Assembly (NCBI GenBank): GCA_050954505.1
Contig: JBPBPY010000077.1
Coordinates: 1 to 7,018, forward strand
Direction: 5' to 3'
Length of the DNA stretch: 7,018 nt
Source of the DNA: JAQGMO01 sp050954505
GTDB taxonomy: Bacteria > Pseudomonadota > Gammaproteobacteria > Burkholderiales > Burkholderiaceae_D
Of the stretch, positions 1 to 6,099 are shown piece by piece; position 1 is the first letter of the stretch, and each line of letters opens with the position of its first letter. Both the position numbers and the translations under genes were made by a program. Under the pieces are notes generated by a model. That model had not been told where the DNA came from, ran no database searches, and saw nothing but the letters and a program-made list of their open reading frames with translations.

Positions 1-2065
1 GCATGGCACCATCGGCAGCCGGATAGCGGATGGTCTCGGTCAAGACATCGATGCGCGAGCGCGGCGCACCCTCGGTCCGTTCGGCCACTGCATCCTGGGC
101 ATTTTGCAGCAGGTTGTGGATCACCTGGCGCATCTGGGTGGCGTCGCCCAGTACGTCCGGCAAGTCCGGCGCCAGTACCGCATGGACGATATCGCGTTCA
201 TCGTCGCCAGTGTACAGGCCGAGAATTTCCTCGATCAAGGCATTCAGCGCCAAAGGCAGCAGCACTGCCGGCGGCGTCTTGGCATAATCGCGGAAGTCGT
301 CGACCATGCGCTTCATTGCCGTGACCTGATTGACGATCGTATTGGTACCCTTGTTGAGCATGGCAGCGTCGGCCGCTTCGAGCTTGCCTTCGAGTTTCAT
401 CTGCAGCCGCTCGGCCGAGAGCTGGATCGGTGTCAGCGGGTTCTTGATTTCATGCGCCAGGCGCCGCGCCACTTCGCCCCAGGCAATCGAACGCTGGCCG
501 GAGATGACGTCGGAAATGTCATCGAACACCACGACATGGCCGAGACCGGTTTCCACCGGCAGCCGCGAGCCGCGCGCCAGCAATGAAATATCGTTTTCGA
601 TCTCGACATTATTGATCGAGCGCGGAATCTCGATCTGCATCTGCCAATGGCGGTTGGCATCGCCCACGCCGCCGGGCGCGGCCTGTGCACTCTGCTCGGA
701 AAAAGCCCGGGTGACGATATCGGCAAATGGCGCCATGCCGGCAATGGCGGCCAGCGGCGCGCCCAGGTTCGGTTCGAAGTCATGCTGCAGGATGCGCCGC
801 ACCGACTGGTTGCAGCTGACCAGTCGGAACTGGTCGTCGAGCACCATCACACCAGCCGACATGTTGGCCAGCACCGACTCCAGATATGCCTTGGCATTTT
901 CCAGCTCACTGCGGTTTTGTTCGACGGCATTGCGGGCGTCGAAGAGTTGCCGCGTCATCGTGTTGAACGATTTGGTCAGCGTGCCCAGTTCATCGGAGGT
1001 GGCCACGATCGGCCGTGGCGAGAGATTGCCTTCGGCCACCGCCTTGGTGCCTTCGGCCAGCAGCAACAGCGGCTTGGCCAGGCTGTTGGCAATCAGGAAG
1101 GCGCTGCTGATGGCGCCAAAAATGGCCAGCAGCAGCGTCAGTGTCAGCGTGACGATGTAGATCTTGCGCAGGCCGGTGCGCGCCAGCGAGCGTTCCTGGT
1201 ATTCGCTGTAGGCTGCGCGCAATGCTTCCGCATTGGTGGCCAGATGCGAGGGCACGGTTTGCAGCAGTTGCAGAAAACGCGCTTCGGTTTGCAGCGCCAG
1301 GCCATCGGCCTTCGCTGGAATGGCCACCACCACGCGCAGGCGCAGTCCAGCGGCGCCCGAGTCGACCGAGCCAGTGGCCGAGGAGCCGGCCTGGCGTTCG
1401 GTATCGAGATTGTCCTGCGTGCCTTCCACCGCTGCATAGGCGCGGGTCATGCGCGCCTGCTGCAGCATGGCCGTGGCCGGCAGGTCCGGCACCAGGCGTC
1501 CGAGCGGGCCGCCCAGGCTGGCAATCACCCTGCCATTGGCGGCAACGATGAGCGCCTCAGGCATCTGCTTTTGTTCGCGCAGGCGCGAGAGCTGGGTGAT
1601 CTGGGCGGCATCGGAGTATTCGGACAGCTCCAGTGCCATGCTGCGTGCGTCGCTGGTGAGGTCGTTGAGCGAGGCGTCCAGTGCCGAGCGGCCCAGGTTC
1701 AAGCCGGCTTCCAGCGCCGACTCCACCCGCACGTCGAACCAGGATTCGATCGAGCGCGAAACGAATTGCACCGAGACGATATAGATCAGCGCACCGGGAA
1801 GAATGCCGATGACGGCAAACAGCAGTACCAGCCGCGCCATCAGGCGCGAGCCGAACTTGCCGCGCCGGTAGCGCTTGTACAGGCGCGCCAGCAGGAGTGC
1901 TACCAGCAGCAGCAGGGCAGCGGCAATCGCTGCATTCAAACCCAGCAGCACCGGATAGTGGCGGTCGAAGAATGCCGAGTTTTCCGAAGCCGAGGCCAGC
2001 AGGAACAGCAGGATGCAGACAATCGCGCCGCCGACCACCAGCGCATAACGCAGGATGCGGGTCAC
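1..2065 (-). CDS. ntrY: NtrY-family membrane sensor histidine kinase (partial, C-terminus beyond window)
   Basis: This is the sensor kinase of the NtrY/NtrX two-component system. It autophosphorylates on histidine and passes the phosphate to NtrX; in proteobacteria the pair is linked to nitrogen metabolism and respiratory or redox control. I read 688 codons. Membrane segments lie at about residues 5-25, 38-60, 76-98 and 303-325, leaving an extracytoplasmic sensor region at about 99-302. A HAMP linker follows (about 325-380, with TSDELGTLTKSFNTM), then a PAS-like domain (about 390-520). The H box is RLAHEIKNPLTPIQLSAERL with the phospho-accepting His at 538, and the N box is HNLLQNAQDA (650-659). 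The G boxes lie past the left edge. I chose the GTG start at 2065-2063 because it overlaps the DUF4390 stop (GTGA) and gives the first membrane helix at once; AGAAGG lies 3 bases upstream. Translation is probably coupled. The family call is firm; the signal sensed is unknown. Confidence 0.93.
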   Translation of the reverse strand, partial: MTRILRYALVVGGAIVCILLFLLASASENSAFFDRHYPVLLGLNAAIAAALLLLVALLLARLYKRYRRGKFGSRLMARLVLLFAVIGILPGALIYIVSVQFVSRSIESWFDVRVESALEAGLNLGRSALDASLNDLTSDARSMALELSEYSDAAQITQLSRLREQKQMPEALIVAANGRVIASLGGPLGRLVPDLPATAMLQQARMTRAYAAVEGTQDNLDTERQAGSSATGSVDSGAAGLRLRVVVAIPAKADGLALQTEARFLQLLQTVPSHLATNAEALRAAYSEYQERSLARTGLRKIYIVTLTLTLLLAIFGAISSAFLIANSLAKPLLLLAEGTKAVAEGNLSPRPIVATSDELGTLTKSFNTMTRQLFDARNAVEQNRSELENAKAYLESVLANMSAGVMVLDDQFRLVSCNQSVRRILQHDFEPNLGAPLAAIAGMAPFADIVTRAFSEQSAQAAPGGVGDANRHWQMQIEIPRSINNVEIENDISLLARGSRLPVETGLGHVVVFDDISDVISGQRSIAWGEVARRLAHEIKNPLTPIQLSAERLQMKLEGKLEAADAAMLNKGTNTIVNQVTAMKRMVDDFRDYAKTPPAVLLPLALNALIEEILGLYTGDDERDIVHAVLAPDLPDVLGDATQMRQVIHNLLQNAQDAVAERTEGAPRSRIDVLTETIRYPAADGAM

Positions 2066-2691
2066 TTGCCTTCTGCCTGGAACAGGAAATTTTTCCACTC
2101 CGAGGACAGGCGCCAGTCGCTGCTGTTCATGGCGTGGACCTGGAATGGCTTGGGCAACTGCGCCACGTCCAGGCCCATGTGGACGGCAACGTTATAGGTC
2201 TGGCCGGGCTTGAGGGCGCCTTTGGGTGCGACGACCCAGCGGCTCGGGCGGCGGATCATGGTCAGGACATCTTCGAGCGAATTGAAGTTCTGCTGCAGGC
2301 TGCCGCCTACCACGGCGCGATATTGGCGTGTGAGCAGGTTGTAGGAAATGCGCACGGTCTGGGTTTCGTTGATGGCCTTTTCATCGAACCAGTACCAGCG
2401 CGGCCGGGTGATCTCGACCTCGGTGGTGAAATACAGCGGAATGCCGCGCGCAATGGCATCTTCCAGCCCGGGATTGAGTTGCAGCGCAAACGTGGCGGAG
2501 AGCTTGTAGCCTTCCTCGCTTGATTCCAGGTGGGCTTGCAGGATGTCGACGGCGTCGGCCGCCTGTGCGCTGCGCGGCACCAGTGCCAGCATGAACACCA
2601 TCAGCACGGTGGCGAGCAGTGCCACGAATGGCCTTGCCGGCAGCGCCTGCCACAGCGGCAAGGTACCCGGCCGGCGCGCCAGCACGGCCAT
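2062..2691 (-). CDS. DUF4390 domain-containing exported protein
   Basis: This is a secreted protein of unknown function, recognised as DUF4390 from its mature sequence (for example ITRPRWYWFDEKA, ISYNLLTRQYRA and NSSDWRLSSEWKNF) and from its place between rsmB and ntrY. A signal peptide is visible: arginines, then a hydrophobic stretch (PFVALLATVLMVFMLAL), then a likely signal peptidase I site after SAQA, leaving about 165 mature residues. The start is uncertain. The frame is open up to a GTG at 2799 and an ATG at 2796, where TGATG would overlap the rsmB stop, but that adds 36 residues before the signal peptide and lacks a Shine-Dalgarno. I prefer the ATG at 2691 (209 residues). GAGGG lies only 1 base before it, but 7 bases before a GTG at 2685, which may be the true start. 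The stop overlaps the ntrY GTG by 4 bases. A periplasmic role connected with NtrY is an inference from context. Confidence 0.88.
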   Translation of the reverse strand: MAVLARRPGTLPLWQALPARPFVALLATVLMVFMLALVPRSAQAADAVDILQAHLESSEEGYKLSATFALQLNPGLEDAIARGIPLYFTTEVEITRPRWYWFDEKAINETQTVRISYNLLTRQYRAVVGGSLQQNFNSLEDVLTMIRRPSRWVVAPKGALKPGQTYNVAVHMGLDVAQLPKPFQVHAMNSSDWRLSSEWKNFLFQAEGK

Positions 2692-2795
2692 GCCCTCAAT
2701 CACGCGCCGGGCGGAAGGCTTTCGCGCCAACCGGTAACACTGCTGCCGATGCTGCAGCAACGGATCGCCAGCCATCGATGACGCGCCGGCCTGCA

Positions 2796-4145
2796 TCACA
2801 CTGCAGGTTTTTCAAACAGGGCATAGAACAGGCCGTCATGGTCTTCTCCGGCAGCGGCGGTGGGCAATAACTGGCCTGGCGCGGGCAGGCGCGTGGCCTT
2901 CTGGCGTACTGCAAATGCGGCAGCTTGCCCTTCCGACTCCTGCGGCCAGACTGAACAGGTGACAAACAGCAATTTACCACCGGGTTTGACCATCTGCCAA
3001 AGGTTGTCGAGAATTTGAGCCGAGAGGATCGCCAACTGTGTCGCATCGGCACGGCGGCGCAGCCAGCGGATATCGGGATGGCGGCGCACGATGCCCGAAG
3101 CGGTGCAGGGTACATCGGCCAGTACCCGGTCGAACAGCTGGCCATCCCACCAGTCCTGCTTGCTGGCATCGCCCTGCACCAGTGTGGCCTGCAACTGCAG
3201 CCGCTGCAGATTCTGTTCGATGCGCGGCAGGCGGCTGGCATCGGAGTCCAGCGCCGTGAGCGTGACGGCTGCGCTCTCCAGGATCTGGCCAGTCTTGCCG
3301 CCCGGTGCGGCACATGCATCGAGCACGCGCATGCCGTCGCGCAGTGCCAGCAGGGGTCCGGCCAGTTGCGCGGCGGCGTCCTGGACCGAGACCAGGCCAT
3401 CGGCAAATCCGGGGATGGCACTGACCTGCACCGGCTGCGCCAGCCGTACGGCATGCGGTCCAATGCGCGTGGCGGCGATCTGGCTGGTTTCCAGCAGCCG
3501 CAGATAGTCGTCGGTGCTGGTCTTGCGCTGGTTCACGCGCAGGGTCAAGGGCGGAGCGCTGTTGCCGGCAGCGAGGATGGCTTGCCAATGCTGCGGATGG
3601 GCACTGCGGGTGGCATCGATCCACCAGCCGGGAAAATTCCAGATTGCCTGCGGGTTCTCGGCCACCGCTGCCAGCAGCGCGTCGCGCTCGCGCAGAAAGC
3701 GCCGCAAGACGGCATTGACCATGCCTTTCGCATGGGCGATTTCGGCATCGCTGGCGGCCGCGGTGACCGCCTGGTCGACCACGGTGAATGCTTCATACGA
3801 TTTGTCTGCCGGGTCCACCACCAGCGTCAGCGCGCATGCCAGCAGCCCATACAGCGGCGCCGGTTCAGGCGCCTTGCTGGCCAGCAGGGCGATGAGTGCA
3901 TCGACACGGCCGCGCTGGCGCATGGTGCGGTAGGCAATGTCCTGGATGGCGCCGCGCGCCGGCGCTGCTGCCGCGGTTTTGGCGAAGATGCGTGCCAGCG
4001 CCTGCGGCAGGGCGCTGCCCTGCTTGACCAGCGCTACCGCATGGGCAGCACCGTTGAGGCTGAAGGCCAGCGAATCGGGGCGCAGGCGGGACGGCGATGC
4101 CGGCGAATCGGAACGAGGCGCGGTGGAAGGCGGTCTGGCAGGCAT
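2796..4145 (-). CDS. rsmB: 16S rRNA (cytosine(967)-C5)-methyltransferase RsmB
   Basis: RsmB (also called Sun or Fmu) transfers a methyl group from S-adenosylmethionine to C5 of cytosine 967 in 16S rRNA, in the cytoplasm. The 449-residue product is close to the E. coli length (429). An N-terminal NusB-like RNA-binding domain spans about residues 25-165, with the typical LAFSLNGAAHAVALV and GMVNAVLRRFLRE. The Rossmann methyltransferase domain spans about 175-447. The SAM motif is LDACAAPGGKTGQILE (275-290). Motif IV DVPCTASGIVRRHPDI has Cys347, which in this family assists product release. Motif VI VTCSVWPQE has Cys397, the family's catalytic nucleophile. All key residues are present, so the enzyme should be active. 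The first 25 residues are Pro/Ser/Arg-rich and variable; the start is the first ATG, with only a weak purine stretch (AGAGA) upstream. It heads the rsmB - DUF4390 - ntrY operon. Confidence 0.97.
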   Translation of the reverse strand: MPARPPSTAPRSDSPASPSRLRPDSLAFSLNGAAHAVALVKQGSALPQALARIFAKTAAAAPARGAIQDIAYRTMRQRGRVDALIALLASKAPEPAPLYGLLACALTLVVDPADKSYEAFTVVDQAVTAAASDAEIAHAKGMVNAVLRRFLRERDALLAAVAENPQAIWNFPGWWIDATRSAHPQHWQAILAAGNSAPPLTLRVNQRKTSTDDYLRLLETSQIAATRIGPHAVRLAQPVQVSAIPGFADGLVSVQDAAAQLAGPLLALRDGMRVLDACAAPGGKTGQILESAAVTLTALDSDASRLPRIEQNLQRLQLQATLVQGDASKQDWWDGQLFDRVLADVPCTASGIVRRHPDIRWLRRRADATQLAILSAQILDNLWQMVKPGGKLLFVTCSVWPQESEGQAAAFAVRQKATRLPAPGQLLPTAAAGEDHDGLFYALFEKPAV

Positions 4146-4243
4146 GGAGCGTCTCTGAAAAGTGGCGAAAAGCCAAACACAGGCGATCGCCCTGTCGAGT
4201 CCGGCGGCCGCCTGCCAAACCCGCGATCATTTGCGGGCGGCGT

Positions 4244-4270
4244 ATTGTAGCGTGCCAGGCGCCTGCGCAA
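4244..4270 (-). promoter_or_regulatory. possible sigma70 promoter for rsmB operon
   Basis: Read on the minus strand, TACAAT (4249-4244) matches 5 of 6 bases of the -10 consensus and lies about 100 bases before the rsmB ATG. The best -35 candidate is TTGCGC (4270-4265) with a short 15-base spacer, so the upstream half is weak. It is the only good -10 hexamer I saw in the spacer. Confidence 0.3.
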
Positions 4271-4367
4271 CAGAAACGCCGCGCAGCGAAAACGGGCGGA
4301 CGGTGAGGCCGGGCTGGCGGCCTTGACAAGCCTGGAGCAGCCTGCCGGCGCAGGCAAGGAGGCCAGG

Positions 4368-4568
4368 ATGCGCCAAGCCTGTTTTTACGCTTTGCTCATT
4401 GCGCCCGCGATATTTCTTTCATGCATGCTCCCGATGCCCTTGCGAAGGGAGGCTCGGAAAACCGCAAGCGCGGGCCGGCGGCTCAGATGCCCCAGGCGAT
4501 GGTTTGCTTGTCGCTGCAGGCAGCGCGCATCATTTCAAGCAGGGGAAAGGCGCGCGAGGCAAAGCTGA
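4368..4568 (+). CDS. doubtful small plus-strand ORF with lipoprotein-like N-terminus
   Basis: The frame encodes 66 residues. In its favour, a perfect AGGAGG (4357-4362) lies 5 bases before the ATG, and the start reads MRQACFYALLIAPAIFLSC, a short hydrophobic stretch ending in a lipobox-like LSC. Against it, the last 86 bases run antisense to the end of the DUF1840 gene and encode an Arg-rich tail typical of an opposite-strand shadow. TTGACA lies at 4323-4328 but no -10 box follows at the right distance. It is the only plus-strand gene candidate here. I consider it more likely spurious than real. Confidence 0.2.
   Translation: MRQACFYALLIAPAIFLSCMLPMPLRREARKTASAGRRLRCPRRWFACRCRQRASFQAGERRARQS
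4458..4473 (-). terminator. weak possible terminator after DUF1840 gene
   Basis: Ten bases past the DUF1840 stop, the minus strand reads CCGC-GCTT-GCGG followed by TTTT: a 4-bp all-GC stem, a tetraloop and a short T run. The stem is short, so termination would be inefficient and some read-through into rsmB is possible. Confidence 0.28.
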
Positions 4569-4827
4569 CGCTTTGCGCCGGCTCATGGTCATGGTCGTCG
4601 CCATTGGCGCCATGGTGGGCGTCGACATCATGTTTCAAGGCGTCGGAGGCGCTGTGCAGGCGGCTCTGGGCAATTTCGCCTTCGATCTTGGCAATCGCCG
4701 GCGAGCATTCCTCGCTGGTGATGACGCCGCGCTCGACATCCTTGCCCAGCAAATCGAGGATGCGCTTGGCATGTTCCTTGTACATGACGACATCGGCAGC
4801 GGCTTTGGATTTGAACGTGATTAACAT
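4483..4827 (-). CDS. DUF1840 domain-containing protein
   Basis: This is a small cytoplasmic protein of unknown function (114 residues), assigned to DUF1840 by its typical ends: MLITFKSKAAADVVMYKEHA at the start, with the following LDLLGKD and a GVITSEE segment, and SRAFPLLEMMRAA...TIAWGI at the end. The middle (about residues 60-83) is a His/Asp-rich linker that includes HDVDAHHG and DDHDHE, which could bind metal ions; that is inference. There is no signal peptide or membrane segment. The ATG at 4827 is chosen because the family begins at this MLxxFKSKA motif. The frame stays open upstream to 5028, but that part is AT-rich, shows no conserved motif I recognise and looks like promoter DNA. 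A weak AGAAAG precedes the ATG by 8 bases. It is separated from both neighbours by more than 200 bases and is probably transcribed alone. Confidence 0.86.
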   Translation of the reverse strand: MLITFKSKAAADVVMYKEHAKRILDLLGKDVERGVITSEECSPAIAKIEGEIAQSRLHSASDALKHDVDAHHGANGDDHDHEPAQSVSFASRAFPLLEMMRAACSDKQTIAWGI

Positions 4828-4887
4828 GGATGGGCTTTCTGGCTGAAGAGGAAAATAAGTGACAAATGTGTAATGAACCAGTGGCGA

Positions 4888-4893
4888 ATCATA
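4888..4893 (-). promoter_or_regulatory. possible -10 element of DUF1840 gene
   Basis: TATGAT on the minus strand matches 5 of 6 bases of the -10 consensus, about 60 bases before the DUF1840 start and inside an AT-rich stretch (about 4850-4905). I could not find a good -35 at 15-18 bases. A second candidate, GATAAT, lies at 4903-4898. The region is a likely promoter, but the exact boxes are uncertain. Confidence 0.25.
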
Positions 4894-4951
4894 AAACATT
4901 ATCACGAACCGAGGGTAGTTGGCGCGGAGTGAACGCGGGTTTGATCGTGCT

Positions 4952-4980
4952 TTGCCATCGACTTGCCATGAATTTGCCAT
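4952..4980. repeat. three TTGCCAT direct repeats at 11-bp period
   Basis: TTGCCAT occurs at 4952-4958, 4963-4969 and 4974-4980, exactly 11 bases apart, close to one helical turn. The first and third copies extend to TTGCCATCG. They sit in the spacer, about 125-153 bases upstream of the DUF1840 start and about 80-105 bases beyond the lipoprotein stop. Such phasing fits a protein-binding array on one DNA face, but chance duplication is also possible. Confidence 0.5.
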
Positions 4981-5058
4981 CGCTCCGGCATACAGCGCAT
5001 TCGGGCTGGCTGGCGCAGTTCGGTGCATGGGGCCTGACCCGGGTTGGATTGCCTGGCA

Positions 5059-5598
5059 TCAGCCTTCGGGCTTGAATGAATCCAGAAAGACGCCAGCTGC
5101 CTCGCCTGGCCAATTGCCGGTAGCTCCCAGAACCACCACTTGCCAGACCCGATTGCCGCGCACGATGAAACGCGCCAGCAGGCGAACCGGCTGGCCGCTG
5201 GAGCTGGTACCACTGGCCTCGATCTCGCGGCCAGCCGGATTGCCTGCCCTGCTGGCCAGGGGATGCTGTTCGAGCTGCGCGCCCTGGATATTCCTGACCA
5301 TCGCCTTCTGCATCGCCGTCAAGGCTTTGGCCGCAGCGGCCGCATCGGGCAAGCTGGCGCTGCCGACGGCAAAACTGACCTCGCCGACCTTGGCGGCGGT
5401 CATCTCCATCATCACCGGCTGGCCATCGAGATTGACCTGGCGCGTGAAGCTGGCTGGCTTGGCCGGCAGCAGGACGGTGTAGGGAACCGCTGTGCCATGT
5501 ACTTCACGCCAATTGAACGTGGGCGAGCAGGCCATCAATACCAATGCCGCACTTGCAAGGCAAAGCTTGTTGGGCAGGATGTTCGGAATGGAAATCAT
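5059..5598 (-). CDS. predicted lipoprotein of unknown function
   Basis: The 179-residue product starts with a lipoprotein signal: MISIPNILPNK, a hydrophobic stretch (LCLASAALVLM) and the lipobox LMAC, with Cys24 as the predicted lipidated residue. The mature part of about 156 residues has no membrane segment and reads as a compact alpha/beta domain: an opening YTVLLPAKPASF strand region, an Ala-rich helix (DAAAAAKALTAMQKAM), and a C-terminal strand pair (RLLARFIVRGNRVWQVVVLG) ending in GVFLDSFKP. The ending resembles that of small envelope proteins with a DUF1795/PsbP-like fold, but I cannot assign a family. It is probably anchored to the outer membrane and faces the periplasm. The ATG at 5598 is chosen for the signal peptide; no Shine-Dalgarno is visible, which is unusual here. 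The same frame stays open to 5952 but crosses a strong terminator. No partner gene is evident. Confidence 0.78.
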   Translation of the reverse strand: MISIPNILPNKLCLASAALVLMACSPTFNWREVHGTAVPYTVLLPAKPASFTRQVNLDGQPVMMEMTAAKVGEVSFAVGSASLPDAAAAAKALTAMQKAMVRNIQGAQLEQHPLASRAGNPAGREIEASGTSSSGQPVRLLARFIVRGNRVWQVVVLGATGNWPGEAAGVFLDSFKPEG

Positions 5599-5723
5599 GT
5601 TTTGCCAGGTGCGTGGACCGCGGGAACAATCGATGGCAGGCCGAGCATCGATACGCAGGCATGATCGTGGCAGCAGCCCGCCTGCAGACCGCATTGTCGA
5701 TTGCGTTTGCCTTGAAAGTCGAT

Positions 5724-5753
5724 AAAAAAGCCCGCGGCTTTCGGCACGCGGGC
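5724..5753 (-). terminator. Rho-independent terminator
   Basis: On the minus strand GCCCGCG (5753-5747) pairs perfectly with CGCGGGC (5736-5730), and after a bulged T two further GC pairs close a CGAAA loop. Six T residues follow directly (5729-5724). This is a textbook intrinsic terminator. It lies 347 bases past the MFS stop and 125 bases before the lipoprotein start, so it terminates either a separate small transcript or a leader of the lipoprotein gene. Confidence 0.8.
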
Positions 5754-5772
5754 AAATTACTTCCAGGGAGTA

Positions 5773-5789
5773 GTGCTTCATCGAAGCAC
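5773..5789. repeat. perfect inverted repeat (7-bp arms, 3-base loop)
   Basis: GTGCTTC (5773-5779) and GAAGCAC (5783-5789) are perfect inverted copies around ATC. The repeat lies 20 bases from the terminator stem at 5730-5753, so it would form a hairpin in the same transcript. No T tract follows it on either strand, so it is not itself a terminator. Confidence 0.6.
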
Positions 5790-6026
5790 CGAGGTCATCG
5801 TATTGCCTGGCCGAGGTCGCTGCCTTGTTTTCGATCAAGCGGGTTTGGATTAAAGCCCGTGGCATTTTCGATGCAACAGATTCCCAGCAAATTTTTTCAT
5901 GGGATCGAATTTGATTCAATTCAATGGACACTTCGCATTCAGAGATCTGCAATCAGCAATCAGCAAAGAGCATTGATATTACTAATTTGCTTAGAATCAA
6001 CTTGACTCCAGGATGCAGCTGACTCG

Positions 6027-6090
6027 AAAAATCCTGTTCGCGTGGTCCTGGCTGCCTCGCGTTATCGATGGCTGCGCCCGTAACAGGACC
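6027..6090 (-). terminator. possible terminator or switchable hairpin after MFS gene
   Basis: On the minus strand TCCTGTT (6088-6082) can pair with AACAGGA (6038-6032), followed by five T residues (6031-6027), about 12 bases past the MFS stop. The loop is long (43 bases) and partly self-complementary. An alternative 7-bp stem uses GGTCCTG (6090-6084) with CAGGACC (6050-6044); the two stems share bases and exclude each other. The position fits the end of the MFS transcript. Confidence 0.4.
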
Positions 6091-6099
6091 AAGGCATGA

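Larger units (their letters stand above)
4146..4482. other. 337-base spacer between DUF1840 gene and rsmB
   Basis: This holds no convincing minus-strand gene. It contains a possible weak terminator just after the DUF1840 stop, a short inverted repeat (CCCTTGCGAAGGG, 4437-4449) with no T tract, a likely promoter for rsmB around 4244-4270, and a plus-strand small ORF with a strong ribosome binding site that starts at 4368. The rsmB leader (4243-4146) has no structure I recognise as a riboswitch. Confidence 0.6.
5724..5884 (-). ncRNA. candidate small structured RNA or attenuated leader
   Basis: Upstream of the terminator the minus strand shows a run of hairpins: CGGG-(C)-TTT/AAA-CCCG at 5859-5840, CTTG/CAAG at 5839-5824, and a perfect 7-bp GTGCTTC/GAAGCAC stem with a 3-base loop at 5789-5773, then the terminator. 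An 8-base direct repeat (CCGAGGTC on the plus strand, 5789-5796 and 5811-5818) lies among them. A weak promoter could be TTGAAT (5919-5914), 17 bases, AAAAAT (5896-5891), which would give an RNA of roughly 160 bases. No known RNA family is recognised. The left end is well supported; the start is a guess. Confidence 0.3.
5599..6099. other. 501-base spacer between lipoprotein gene and MFS gene
   Basis: This holds no convincing protein gene. From right to left it contains a possible terminator for the MFS gene (about 6027-6090); an AT-rich stretch (about 5880-6005) with short repeats, including tandem AATCAGC at 5951-5964, TTGAT/ATCAA arms at 5973-5977 and 5996-6000, and the inverted repeat GAATT/AATTC at 5907-5922; then a hairpin-rich segment ending in a strong terminator (5724-5753); and finally 125 bases before the lipoprotein start with no clear promoter. 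Confidence 0.7.

Noticed and set aside
647..2197. Long plus-strand open frame (516 codons, Gln/Arg/His-rich)
   Set aside because: It lies antisense to ntrY, whose minus-strand product has complete HAMP, PAS and H-box motifs. The composition is typical of an opposite-strand shadow in high-GC DNA.
4183..4190. GCGATCGC palindrome
   Set aside because: This octamer is known as an abundant repeat in cyanobacteria, but a single copy in high-GC DNA has no meaning here.
3015..4250. Long plus-strand open frame (411 codons)
   Set aside because: It is antisense to rsmB, which carries all catalytic motifs. No domain is recognisable in the plus frame.
4437..4449. CCCTTGCGAAGGG inverted repeat as a terminator
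   Set aside because: The arms are 5 bp and no T tract follows on either strand.
4828..5028. Upstream extension of the DUF1840 frame
   Set aside because: The DUF1840 family starts at the MLxxFKSKA motif. The extension is AT-rich in part and holds the TTGCCAT repeats and the likely promoter.
5599..5952. N-terminal extension of the lipoprotein frame up to an ATG at 5952
   Set aside because: It would put the lipoprotein signal peptide in mid-protein and cross a strong terminator; the codon usage does not look coding.
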